Below are positions 11,851 to 23,364 of a DNA stretch of 64,000 nucleotides, in pieces (position 1 is the first letter of the stretch; each line of letters opens with the position of its first letter). Both the position numbers and the translations under genes were made by a program. The notes under the pieces were generated by a model. The model worked only from the letters and a program-made list of their open reading frames with translations, was not told where the DNA came from and did not search any database. The stretch comes from Platanthera guangdongensis (taxonomy: Eukaryota > Streptophyta > Magnoliopsida > Asparagales > Orchidaceae). The stretch covers positions 89,278,564 through 89,342,563 of the forward strand of contig CM077166.1 of assembly GCA_039583875.1 (NCBI GenBank), written 5' to 3'.

Positions 11851-12097
11851 ATTTCTTTCCTTATTTACTTTATTATTTAACAGTGATTTCCTAATTAATT
11901 AATACACATATTCTCCTGAATGTAGCCATTATTGGCGGCATTAATTATGGTCTTCATCATGGTTAATTACTTGCATATTTTAATTGGACAGTTGGGGAAA
12001 CTCATTAAAGGATATATTCCATCTATTTCATTTTCCCGAATCAATCAGCAATTAATGCTTTAAATTCAAATTTCAAAGGAGAATTTTGACAGCAGAA

Positions 12098-12104
12098 TAT
12101 AAAA
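12098..12104 (+). promoter_or_regulatory. TATA box of LTR B
   Basis: TATAAAA in the context AGAATATAAAAGAGATT, the only strong TATA signal in this LTR, downstream of the motif cluster. Transcription would start about 30 bases on, near 12130, defining U3 as roughly the first 770 bases. Confidence 0.6.
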
Positions 12105-12887
12105 GAGATTTTCTCTTTTTCAGACCAACAGAGACTCGACATCGGAATAGATGTGATATACAGAGAAGAGAGACAAAAGACATACACAAGATCTGCTTCT
12201 TCTCAGTGCTGAAAGCATTCGGTTTTCCCCTTGTTCTCTCTGAAGACTGAAGAAGAACAACCATCAATATCAAGAATCTTCTTTTACTTCTACTCCAGGA
12301 ATATTCAAGGACAACAACTCTAAATCAGTTAGAAAGATCCTCAATTAGTTCAAGACAAGGCTGAAGAACTACACCCTGAGCAAGGTTCCAAGCTTTCTGA
12401 ACCATTCTTATTTCAGAAGGAGCTTTGACAATAGAAATCCACAAGTCTTCTCTGTTGCATAGAGATAAGTGAAGACACCATCAACTCTCTCAACCTCCTG
12501 TAAAAGTGTTTATCAACTCCCTTCAAAAGTTTATTCTTGGTTTTTGGGCACCTGATCAAAAGCCTTTTGGGTTATGAGATCTCCCTATAAATAGATCTTG
12601 TGGTGGCAGTCACCTGATCAAAAACATGATAGTGGATTCCTAGCAGGGTGGTAGAAAAGTGGAAGTACACAGTTTGGTGAACCACTATAAAATTATTGTG
12701 TTGTCTGGTTGTTTTTTTTTTCTTTTTGTTCTTGTTGTGCTGTGATAGATATTCTTAGGTTGCATTTCTTTCTATACTACTCTATTATAACCTATTTTAC
12801 TCTGATAAATTTCTAAAACAGCCAAAAAAGTTTTAACTTACTCTATTCACCCCCCTAGAGTAATCAGATATATCCCCTTTCTTTCAA

Positions 12888-12930
12888 TTGGTATCAGAGG
12901 TATACCGTATCTTTTAATTGGTATCAGAGG
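12888..12930 (+). promoter_or_regulatory. duplicated primer binding site of copia B
   Basis: TTGGTATCAGAGG occurs at 12888-12900, the normal place two bases after the LTR, and again at 12918-12930. The surrounding CTTT.AATTGGTATCAGAGG is repeated too, giving a 30-base tandem duplication. The upstream copy should be the functional primer site. Confidence 0.85.
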
Positions 12931-13026
12931 GGTGTTCATTTGGTTTTACAAGCTAACACTTGAACCAAAAGATCCTTGTTAGATCTAATTTTCATTTTTT
13001 CTTAGTTTTTCTATTTATTTCATATC

Positions 13027-13970
13027 ATGGCACAGAACAAAGATTGTTCAAGAACCAGACCTCCAGTTTGCAATATGAATAAGTTTACAATCTAAAAGGT
13101 AAGAATTAAATTATATATGAATCCTATTAATGAAGATTTTTTTAATGCTATTTTAATAGGACCACCAGTTCTAGGGACTACATCTACTTCCACTTCCAGT
13201 ACACATGTTGTTCTGCCACCTAAGTGAACAGATGCTCAATAGAAGGCCAAGATAGCTGATGTCAAGGCCATGAATATTTTGGCTCAAAAAATGTCTGATG
13301 ACATCTTCCAGAAAGTGGTTGAGTGCACATCAGCCAAAGCTATCTGGGATTCTCTTAACCAGATGTTTACTGGTTCTGCAGATGAGAGAAAGGATAGGAG
13401 ATCAAATCACATCTCACAATATGAGAACTTTAAGAAAGATGAGTCTGAGTCTGTTAGTGACACGTACAACAGACTAAGCTCAATCATTAATGAGTCGAAG
13501 ACTCTGGACAAAGACATCACCGTCACAGAAGTCAATGATAAAATCCTCATGTGCTTTCCCAGCTCAAGGGATTCTAGAATATGGCCAATCAAGGAGGCCA
13601 GAAGTCTTAATGAGATTTCCACTGAATCTCTTCTTGGAAAGCTCAAGTCCTATGAACAACTAATAAATACAATAGAAGCTACATAGCAAAAGACTCCTTC
13701 AGCAGCAAGAAAGGAGCAAAGTATAGCATTCAAGGCATCTGAAGAATCAGAAGCTCCAACAGCTAGTGAAGAACTTCTGAGTCTCTTTGCCAAGAAATTT
13801 TACAATATGGCTAAGAAGGATTTTAGAAGAAAGTCATCTAGGCAAGATGACAAGCCAAGGTATAACAAGACCCCAAATAAATTAGTTGTTTGCTTTGGTT
13901 GCAGGAAGCCAGGAAACTTTATATCAGAGTGTCCAAAGAACAAAAAGAAGGAGAGAAGAAGATAAAAGGA
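13027..13970 (+). pseudogene. gag: copia B gag
   Basis: Starts at ATG 13027 (MAQNKDCSRTRPPVCN), matching E and J. Codon 23 is TAA (13093-13095). The UBN2-type gag core follows: LAQKMSDDIFQKV, AIWDSLNQMF, SADERKDRRS, SQYENFKK, LLGKLKSYEQL. A TAG stop is at about 13684, then LFAKKFYNMAKKDFRRK and a zinc knuckle CFGCRKPGNFISECPKNKK at 13892-13950 (CCHC type with Asn at the usual His position). Gag forms the particle and the knuckle binds RNA. Two stops disable it. It reads on into a charged linker. Confidence 0.88.
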
Positions 13971-15154
13971 ACCCAGGAAACAACACTACAGCAAGCCCTC
14001 CTCCAGCTAGCATAAAAGGAAGGAGAAAGGATTTGTGGCTGAAACATGGAGTTAAACTGAAGATGAATCTTCATCTTCTAGCTATAGTGAAGATGAAGAA
14101 GAGGCTAAGGAAAAGGAGAGTTACTTGATGGCCATTGATGCATCAAGCAGCCTATCTGAAGCTGAGCAATCAGATAGTGAAGAACCATCTGAATCTGATG
14201 TAGAGCGGGTATTGTCTTCCTTTGATTTCAATTCAGAAAATTTTAGAACTGAATTTAAATCTTCATGCATTAATATAATTAATTTTAAAAAAGATATTAA
14301 ACATCTTAGAGAAAAATTGACTGAACAATAAAACTTGCTTTATGAAAATATCAAATTAAAAGATGAGTTAACCCTAGCTAATGAACAGATCATCACATTA
14401 AAAACTGAATTAGTTGAGGCTAGGCAACTTGAAGAATCCATAAATGTCAGAAGTATCAAGCTGATGGACATCACAAGCACAGTGAATGCCAGGCTTAATG
14501 GCAAGCTGGGCTTAGGTGCTTCATCAAGCCAACCCCCACAGATTCAGAAGAATATTTTAACAACTCCAAGAAAATTTGTTTCAGAAAAGGGCAAAGAAAA
14601 GATAGATGATAATAATGTTAAACGAAAAAAACTAAAGCAAAAGTATAAGAAAAAGAGAAAGAATAAGAAACATCTTAACCATAACAATGTTCAGCAGATT
14701 TTGTCAAACTCTAATCGATGAAATGTGTACAGTTCATCGAACTCAAGTCGACGAACTGAGAACAAAAACTTTTATTATAATTATTCTCTGAATTGTGATC
14801 GACGAAACCAGTATGGTTCGTTGACCCGAGATCAACGATATTGGGGCCCAGAGAATGAATACTTTCTTTCTCTGAGTGGAGTTCGATGAACTCATCCCCA
14901 TTCGCCGACCTCAGATCGATGAACTTACCAGAATTCGTCGAACCCAGTTCATTATAATAGAAACTTTAATTCCTATAGAACATTTAATCAACCAGGACAA
15001 TATGTTAATCCATTCACCTAGTGGATAATTCCACCTAAAAGATTTCATCCCTTAGGTTATAAAAATCAAGCAGAATACTCATACATTTCCAGCTTTAATT
15101 ATGTAAATAAACAAGGACCCAAGGTAACCTGGGTTAAGAATAGCTAATCTATTT
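13971..15154 (+). pseudogene. copia B gag-protease linker with coiled coil and motif cluster
   Basis: After the zinc knuckle the frame continues through a Ser/Glu-rich acidic stretch (EEPSESD), then heptad-like Leu/Glu/Lys sequence (14260-14460: NIINFKKDIKHLREKLTEQ, LTLANEQIITLKTEL), then SIKLMDITSTVN and GLGASSSQPP, then a Lys-rich tail. The same order occurs in E, so this is an extended Gag C-terminus rather than a separate gene. From 14710 to 14960 it turns into the TCGACGA cluster. In-frame stops at about 14329 and 14719. Confidence 0.75.
14710..14960. repeat. TCGACGA motif cluster in gag-protease linker of B
   Basis: AATCGATGAA, GTTCATCGAAC, AGTCGACGAAC, GATCGACGAAAC, GTTCGATGAAC, ATTCGTCGAAC and similar, the same motif family as in LTR B and in the spacer before ORF3 of B. 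Confidence 0.82.
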
Positions 15155-18100
15155 TATTACAGGTGAAAGAATATCCCACCATAGAGCAACAATAGTATCT
15201 GGATAGTGGTTGTTCAAAGCATATGATTGGAAATATGGATAACTTAATCAACTATAAGTCAAAGCTAGGACCCAAAGTAATATTTGGTGATTCCAATTGT
15301 AGCCAGACTGAAGGAAATGGAAAGGTCAAAATTAGAGCTGTCACCTTCAGGAATGTAGCTTTTATAAGTAGACTGAAGCATAACCTTATATCCATAAGTT
15401 AGTTATGTGATGAAAGGTTTCAGGTATCATTTAACAAAACTTCATGTATTATTACTTCTGTAGATAACCAAGTAGTATTAACTGGTACTAGAGTAGGAAA
15501 TATCTATGTAGTTAATTTTAAGTCAGCTAAAACTGAAATATGCCTATTTAACCAAACTAGTAATAATAATGATCTTTGGCATAGGAGATTAGGACATGTA
15601 AACCTGAAAAATATTGCTAAACTCTTTAGGGACAATATTGTTAGAGGATTGCCTTCTTGCACCTCAAGAAGGAAAGCCTTTGCAGGGCTTGTCAGTTAGG
15701 CAAGCAAACTAAAAATACTTTTCAGTCACTTAATATGAGTGATTCACCTAGGATTCTATATTTGCTACACATGGATCTCTTTGGACCCAATATTGTACAG
15801 AGCCTAGGAGGGAAGTCTAATACCTTAGTAATTATTGATGACTTCTCAAGGTTCTCTTGGGTGTTCTTCTTGAGAAAGAAGTCAGATAACTTACAGGTTC
15901 TTATAAATTTTCTTAAGTGCATAAGGATTGAGTATTTTACTCCAGTTGTATTGATCAGAAGTGATCATGGTACTGAGTTTGAGTCTCTTCCCATGCAAGA
16001 ATTCTGTGAGAAGGAAGGTATCAGGCATTGTTTCTCTACTCCTACAACTCCTCAACAACATGCGGTAGCTGAAAGGAAAAACAGAACACTGATTGAAGCT
16101 GCAGGCACATTACTTGCAGATGCTCACTTGACCCTATCCTTTTGGGCAGAGGCTATACGCATAGCAAACTATGCACTGAATAGAAGTTTGATACACATAC
16201 TTAAGGGCAAGACCCCCTATGAACTACTCAAAGGGAAGAAACCTAAAGTAGATTATTTTAGAATCTTTGGTTGCATTTGTTATATTTATAACAACAACAA
16301 GAAATACATTAGAAAGTTTGAAGCCAAGGCTGAAATATCAATTTTTCTTGGATATTCCCAAGTAAGTAAGGCTTATAGGGTATATAATAAATCATCTATG
16401 AAAATGGAAGAATCTATACACATTTCTTTTGATGAGGCTAACATGTTTTGCAAAGAGAAGATTCCTTCCACCAGTGAAAACTTGCAGGAACCACATCTAT
16501 GTGAGAAGTTGGATGAATTGACCCTCACCAATGAGGCTGTTACACAACCTTCTCCACATGTTGCTAAAGATAGTGAAGATGATGACACTGAACTCAGTGA
16601 AGAGCTAAAAACATCTATAATTCCACGAGATGAATTAGTTCCCCAAGATGTTGCTCAACCAACTCCTCCTACTAAATTAGTCACACTTAGAGATCAACCT
16701 GTATCTCAAGTGATTGGAGACATATCAGTGGGTGTGTAGACAAGGCATCAACTCCACCAGGACATGATGCATGCCTGCTTCATATCTGAAACTGAGCCCC
16801 AATCCATTAAAGATGCTGAGCAAGATCTACACTATATTATTGCAATGCTAGAGGAGCTCAAACAATTTGATAGATGTAGAGTTTTGGGATTTAGTTCCAA
16901 GACCCAAAGACTACCCAATCATTGGAACTAAATGGGTATTTAGAAACAAACTAAATGCTCATGGTCTTATAATAAGGAACAAGGAAAGATTAGTTGCTCA
17001 AGAATATAGACAAGAGAAAGCCATAGATTATGACCAATCATTTGCCCATGTTGCAAGGATAGCAGTAATATGGATATTTCTAGCTTATGCAGCCTACAAG
17101 AAGTTCACACTATACGAAATGGATGTCAAGAGTGCATTCCTAAATGGTGAACTCAAAGAATAGGTGTATGTAGAACAACCACCAGGTTTTATTTCTCCTA
17201 CTCATCTCTTTAATATTTTCAAATTGCATAAGGCTCTCTATGGTCTAACACAAGATCCATGAGCTTGGTATGAAAATTTAGATAGATTTTTCTGAGAGCA
17301 TAACTTTTCTAGAGGCATAGTAGATAGGAATTTATTTATAAAGCATCATGATGATAAAATCTTGTTAGTACAAATATATGTACATTACATTATATTTGGT
17401 TCTACTGATTCCAAACTATGCAAAAGGATCTCCAACGTTATGCATTCCAAGTTTGAAATGAGTAGCATGGGTAAGTTATCCTACTTCGTTGTTCTCGAAG
17501 TGAAGCAGTCACTAGATGTTATCTTCTTATCCCAATCCAAATATGCTAAGGAGTTGATAAAAAGGTTTGTGATGGCTGATGCTTCGGCTAAGAAAACACC
17601 TATGGCTACAAATATTGTGATTGATTCTGATGAAAATGGGAAACCTGTAGATAAGAAATTATATAGGGCCATTGTTGGGTCCCTATTGTATCTTACAGTA
17701 AGTAGACCATACAATACGTTTGATACATATCTTTGTGCAAGGTTCCAGGTGAACCCTAAAGAATTTTACCTTATTTTCCTAAAAAGAATTTTGAGATATA
17801 TAAAGAGTTGCCCTAATTTAGTACTCTGGTATCCAACTAAGTCAGAATTTGAGTTGATTGGATACTCTAATGATGACTTTGCTGGATGTAGAGTGGACAG
17901 AAAGAGCACATCTGGGACATGTCAGTTCCTTGGTGATAGGCTAGTGTCTTGGTTTTGCAAGAAGCAAACATGTGTGTCTACTTCAATAATAGAAGCTGAG
18001 TATATTATTGCTGGCAGTTGTTGTTCACAAATGCTATGGATTCAGAACCAACTCCTAGATTATGATGTCAACTTAAATAATTCAACTCTACTGTGTGATA

Positions 18101-18330
18101 ATACTAGTGCAATTTCCAATGCACGGAATCCTGTGCATCATAGTAGAACTAAGCATATAGATGTAAGATATCATTTCATTAGAGTGTGTGTTGACAAAAA
18201 GAAAATTAATCTCACCTTTGTCGCCACTGATTTGCAAACGGCAGATATCTTCACAAAACCCTTGGATGAGAAGAAACATCTGTTCTTTATGAATCAGCTA
18301 GTTATGATAAATGGAAATGCATTAATTTAA
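15155..18330 (+). pseudogene. pol: copia B pol (protease, integrase, RT, RNase H)
   Basis: Domains in order: aspartic protease YLDSGCSKHMIG (about 15198-15233); gag-pre-integrase zinc motif LWHRRLGHVNL..CRACQLGKQT (15575-15712); integrase with catalytic Asp (HMDLFGP, 15770), Asp (SDHGTEF, 15961) and Glu (AERKNRT, 16068); reverse transcriptase from [12 protein letters not shown] (16920) through [11 protein letters not shown] (17120); RNase H with AEYIIAGSCC and ADIFTKPL (about 17860-18330). The RT active site is YVHY (about 17378-17389) instead of YVDD, so both catalytic Asp are lost. There are frameshifts near 15655 and 16740 and stops near 15195, 15402, 17161, 17262 and 17295. Domain order integrase before RT defines Ty1/copia. 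Confidence 0.9.
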
Positions 18331-18724
18331 CTTTCTGTCTGTTCTTGAAGAATTTGCCACAGCTCATTGAACGGAGATCGACAAACTGGGAAAAGTTCTT
18401 TGGAAAATTCATTGACCTGATATCGACGAACTCTCTGTGTGTGAAGTTCTATCTATCGAACGGAGATCGATGATTCTGCTTCAGAAAAATTTTCGTCGAC
18501 CTGAGAATGACAAAAACTTTTCCCTTCTTCAGACTGAGATCGATGAACTCTTTTGACAATAAAATATTTTGGGGAAATCAGATCGAAGAATTTTGTTTAT
18601 TTCGCAGGACGGAGTCTGCCGCTTCAAATTCTGAAAACCATATAACTAGGTTTTCTTCGAGCTCCAACCCGCGCTTTCTGTTCCCCTTGCTGTTGATCTT
18701 TATGTTTCCTTTTGCAGGCGAACA
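18331..18724 (+). promoter_or_regulatory. pol-ORF3 spacer of B with motif cluster and splice-acceptor-like end
   Basis: Non-coding. From about 18360 to 18570 it holds ATCGACGAACTC, TATCGAACGGAGATCGATGA, TTCGTCGACC and variants. It then ends in a pyrimidine-rich run and TTTTGCAG|G (CAG at 18715-18717), 7 bases before the ORF3 ATG. The same layout is present in E and G, suggesting regulated expression of ORF3. Confidence 0.6.
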
Positions 18725-21132
18725 ATGGCGATTCCGGCGAGCTCTCCGGCTGCAATGAAATTCGTCATGGGATTCGATATAGATTTTGAATCATTCCAAC
18801 ATTCTGATCAAATTTTCCTGGACATACTAAAATTATTTGAGGAACAACAGTTGAAGAATTTCATGACAACCAGGATAAAGATAGCTGTAATTGAAATAAG
18901 AGAATGTGTGTTCACCTCATCAACTCCAGATACTGACACGATGACCGACACAATATCTGGTAACTAAGACTCTTTCACCCCAACAATCTTAACTGAAATT
19001 TTTGGTCTGATAAATGGTGAAGAAGATATAGAGATTGATAGTTCTGAGTTTGAGGACATGCTGAATAAAATGGGTCATGTTGGAGAGAACCCTAATAAGT
19101 TATTAAAGAAAAATTTTCTTGTGAATACAAATTCTTAGCCGATTTGGTGGGCAAGGTATTGCTAGGAAAGCATACATGCTCATGATTATATTACCTGGCA
19201 ACAATTTCTGGTAATGTGTGCAATAATGAATAAGAAACCAGTAAATTGGGCTAAGATCTTGTTTGACTTGATAAAGAAGAAGAATAGTAAGAAGGAAGTG
19301 TGTTTTGGAAGAATTCTTGGTATTTTCCTACAGGAAAAGGTAGCTGAATCCCTAGTCTCCCAAACCATATTCATTAATGCTTCCAAAAGGCTTACATGTG
19401 CCTTGTTTGCAAGGTAGGAGAGGACAATCCGAAAGCCATCCAATGTTTTAACCTCTTCAAGAGCTTCTGAGGATACAAGAGCTGTAATAACTGATCACCC
19501 ATCCCCAAAAGTTGTCACCTCCACCACTATTCCATGCACCCAGATTCCAACACCACCATCTCCACAACCTATACCTTCACAACTTTCAATTCCTTCATCA
19601 ACCCTCCAACAACCATCCTCATCTCCAGCTCATACTCCAACACCAATTCAATCTCCTGAACATCAACCCACACCAATTCAATCTCCTGAGCATAGCACTC
19701 TACCTCTATCCCCACTTACTCATCATCTTGTTGACATTCCCCACCAAAACCTCTCATTCATTCCATCTTTTGATCTGCTATTATCTCCCTTCAATACTCC
19801 ATCACCTCATGACGAGCCCATGACAGACACCACTGCTTTCCCTTCTTCATTCATCCTTCATCCTTCTGTATCAACTTAGACACCCTCTGAGTTTATGCAA
19901 ATGGATTCCCCTTCCCTTCTGTCCATTCTGGAACTCATAACTCCCCATATCTCAAAGCTTATAACAGAGGCCATTAAACCTCTTGCAAATTCTATTGCAT
20001 CCCTATCTGCCCTCATTTCTGCTGCCCCCTTTATCCCTTCTTCTGGGGGCCTGGCTTCAAGACCCACTGAAACCAGACAGGGGGAGATATCCAGTGAAGA
20101 AGCTCCAGTCTTCTCTCCTCCAGCAGTAGCAGAAGCAACAACAGTTTTACAGTTAGATGAGCTAGCAGATGCAGATGTAAATATGCTTACATAAGTTGTG
20201 ACAGCAGTTGATATACTTTGTACAGATGAGCAAGTTGACTTGCTAGAAGTTTTGAGTGTTGGTGATTACCTTGTTAATCCCACAGTAGATATATTCAATT
20301 TGTTAAATTATTTTGATACAACTTATTTGAGTTATCTTCCAGAAGTCTGCCCAGAGCAATCAATGGCTATAGTTTGCTATACTTCACCAATAAGCCCTGA
20401 AGTTGTTAATCAACAAATGGCAAGTTTTGCAGCACCAGTGATTTTCGAAGAACATGTGACTCAGAATGTTCTTGAACAAGTCTCTACTCTAGAGCAAAAA
20501 GCTCTTTCCCCTCCTACCAACGAAATGGATGATAGTCCTTTACGAAAACTAGATGACATCATCCTTGCAGATATAAAAGAAGAGAATAAAATAGTTTCGA
20601 AAATTTTGCTGTACAAGAAGATTAAGAATCTCAAGTGCTACCTCAAGCTGAAAAGAAAATCTCAAAGGAATCCTTGAAGGTAATTGATGCTATGTATGAC
20701 AACACTACAGAATCGTCTGATGAAGATAATGATGATGAAGATTCTGATGAATCTGATGATTCAAAAGACAAGAAGAAGCTAGCTAAGAAAAAGAAATTGT
20801 TCCAAAGGCTTCTCCCAAGCCAAATCGTACCCATGACACTCCCTATTATATTCTACAAAAGATTACTCCTTACCCAGGGATGCCTTCATGGATGTGGTTA
20901 TCTAAGAATGAACAAAAATAAAGGAAGAAGAGAAGAAGGTACAGGTCTCCTCCTAAGTACTTCAGCAAAGACAATCCTCCTCCTCCATCAGATGGGGCCT
21001 CTGGAAGTGTGACTCATGGATCAGCACCTATTACCAATACCTATCAGAGACACTCCAAGACAAGACCACAAGGTAGCTGTCAGCAACAATCCTCTTAGAT
21101 CAAGCCTCTTCCAGCTACTGACAAGAAAAGTT
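18725..21132 (+). pseudogene. copia B ORF3 (post-pol, env-position ORF), broken and truncated
   Basis: Starts MAIPASSPAAMKFVMGFDID at 18725 and aligns with ORF3 of E (MKFDAGFDIDIESF). Recognisable blocks: DQIFLDILKLFEEQ, MTTRIKIA, MGHVGENPNKL, a DLVGKVLLGKH-like stretch, WAKILFDLIKKK..FGRILGIFLQ (about 19246-19335), then a long Pro/Ser/His-rich region (19510-20070) and an acidic Ser/Asp region (20700-20770). There are stops at 18965, 19416, 19877 and 20192 and several frameshifts. Element G cuts it at 21133. The N-terminal block resembles what databases call putative plant transposon protein domain. I see no transmembrane segment or signal peptide that would make it a real envelope. Function unknown. 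Confidence 0.7.
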
Positions 21133-23088
21133 TGAAAGATATTGAACCTAAACACCTAGAGGGGGGGGAGGTGAATAGGTGACTTGAATCTTTTTAACTT
21201 TTTAAGGCAGCAATCAGATTTTATCTCAGAGTTATATCTATTTGTACACAGCAATCACACAGCAATCACAGAATATCACAGCACACAGTAGACACACAGT
21301 TTTATAGTGGTTCCCCAAGGTTTGGGTACATCCACTTTCCCCCTTCGCCTATCTAGCAGTGTCCTAGATTCGGCCAAACTCCTCCACTATCTCAGAACCC
21401 AAACCATGTTCCTACACCTCAGGCCCAAGGCCCTACAACTCAGCTTCTTCACAAAGCCTACACTCAGCCACCAAGGCCTACACTCAGCGACCAAGGCCTA
21501 CACTCAGAGATTTCAATCTCTTACACTCAGGCACTCAAGCCCTACACTCAGCCTTTATTATTACAGGCTTACAAGACTCAGATCCCTAAGGATCCTACAA
21601 GATTAAATGAATACAAATATTGTAACTCAACAACTTAGAGTAAAGAGAGAAGTGTTGTGAGTTTCTTGATGAGTTCTTGGAAGAACTAAGCTGAAATCAA
21701 TCTGACTTGGCTTTCTTCAAAGCTTCTTGAAAGTAGAACACAATAGATTGACCTCTTCTGCAGTTGATCCTTGATCTCTGCTACTTAAGATTCAGAATAA
21801 ATCTGAACCCTTCTTCTCAGTCTGGTTCCAATGACTGATTTCTTGGATAGAGCTCTCTTTCTCCAACTTCTTAGATCTTCACTAGATTCTTCAAGGAATA
21901 GCTAGATCTTCTTTGTATATTGATCACTTGTACTTGTGTTCAATCAACAACTTCAACAACTATTTCTGTAGACTGTATAAGCCTATTTATAGGTCTTCTT
22001 CATGGAAACCAGCTGGTCCGGTTCATAACTGAATTCTGACAACTCTGACAGGTGCAGTAGACCTGCTTGAATGGCAGCTGTCAAGTCATCCAGTCAGTTC
22101 TTGAAAATTCTGTAACTGTCTAAAAGTGTCGAGACTGTCTGTCTTTAAGTGTCGACACTTACAGACCAAGTGTCGACACAAGTTGTCTAAGTGTCGACAC
22201 TAGTCTACAAGGTGTCGACATAACTCCTTGTGTTGTAGATTTTATATCTCGACACTGCTTCTTCTTCATGTGTCGACACTGATAATGTGTGTCGACACAA
22301 GTCCTTGTACTTCAGTATTTTGCTGAATTCTTCTAAGTGTCGACATAACACCTTTGTGTCGACACATCTTCATGTGTTGAACTCGTTGAGTGTTGACACT
22401 TCTTCTTGGTGTCGACACATATCTTCAGTGTTGATACTTGCTGAGTGTCGACACATTGCTCTGGGTGTCGACACATGTCTTCTTCTGTCGAGTCTCTGGC
22501 TGAGTGTCGACACAACTCCTTAGTGTCGACACTTGTACTTAGAATATACTTGAACTTTGCTAAGTGTCGACACAGCTCCTTGTGTCGACACTTTCTTCAA
22601 GTGTTGAGTCTTCAGCTGAGTGTCGACATATTGCTCTGGGTGTCGACACTTATACTTAGTCTCTGCTGACTTTTGCTGAGTGTTGACACAGCCTCCAAGT
22701 GTCGACACTTTCTGATGTAGACACAGTTTCTCTGGGTGTCGACACAACTGCTAAGTGTCGACACTGCTTTACTGCACTTTTCTTCATTGAGTGTCGACAC
22801 AGCTCCTTATGTCGACACTTTCTGTCTGATGACGACTCAGCATCCCTGATGTCGACACAAATACTCCAAGTGTCGACAATGCTTGCCTGGGTGTCGACAC
22901 AAGTCTTCTTAAGTGTCGACACTTTCCCTCTGGGTGTCGACACATGGACTTAGAAACTTTTTCTTCTTTCCTGTAAATACTTAGCCTGCACAAGTAAACT
23001 CAAAACACATCAAATACATTTTGATGTATATCATTGAGTTGGGTGAGGCTTCTTCAAATCAGGTACATTTAAACCAATGTACCCAACA
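21133..23088 (-). repeat. 3' LTR of copia G
   Basis: The plus strand runs TGAAAGATATTGAACC (21133) to GTACCCAACA (23088), 1956 bp. The minus strand therefore starts TGTTGGG and follows the polypurine tract. The left flank AAGTT (21128-21132) is one target duplication half. It shows the shared copia LTR end (CACCTAGAGGGGGG..GTGAATAGG), a direct-repeat stretch (CCTACACTCAG, 21470-21550) and a large GTGTCGACAC cluster (22125-22950). It is inserted in ORF3 of B. Confidence 0.9.
22125..22950. repeat. GTGTCGACAC palindrome cluster in LTR G
   Basis: Dozens of AAGTGTCGACAC or GGTGTCGACAC units at irregular 15-45 base spacing, with decayed forms (GTGTTGACAC, GTGTCGACAT). It lies +140 to +960 from the LTR 5' end at 23088. 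Open frames here (repeated CRH, VDT) are artefacts of the repeat. Confidence 0.95.
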
Positions 23089-23102
23089 ATCTCCCCATAT
23101 TT
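23089..23102 (-). promoter_or_regulatory. polypurine tract of copia G
   Basis: The minus strand reads AAATATGGGGAGAT directly before the LTR start TGTTGGG, the primer for plus-strand DNA synthesis. The remaining 3' UTR of G (23103-23364) has no feature I recognise. Confidence 0.85.
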
Positions 23103-23364
23103 GGAGAATTCATAACCCTTAGTCAATGATATACACCATACAGAATAAAATTAAGTATGATGTAAAACAGGATTATGTAATCAGGAAAGAACATCACATG
23201 TATTAAACAAATATGCATATACAGATAACATCTCAGAATAATTATGAAATAGATTTAAAACACATCATATTGTTCTAACAACTTTGTAATATTCATAATA
23301 CAAAAGTTTTACATAGTGTTTGAAAAACACAAGATTACAATTGTAAACTGAATACAAGTCTATT

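Larger units (their letters stand above)
11363..12886 (+). repeat. 5' LTR of copia B
   Basis: Runs TGTTGGATC (11363) to CTTTCTTTCA (12886), 1524 bp, followed directly by the primer site. The left flank AAGAT (11358-11362) is the expected target duplication half; its partner is not in the window. The TCGA-motif cluster is at 11565-11850, a TATA box at 12098, and the CCCCCTAGAGTAATC stretch near the 3' end matches the other copia LTRs. No 3' LTR of B is seen, because element G interrupts it at 21133. Confidence 0.9.
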
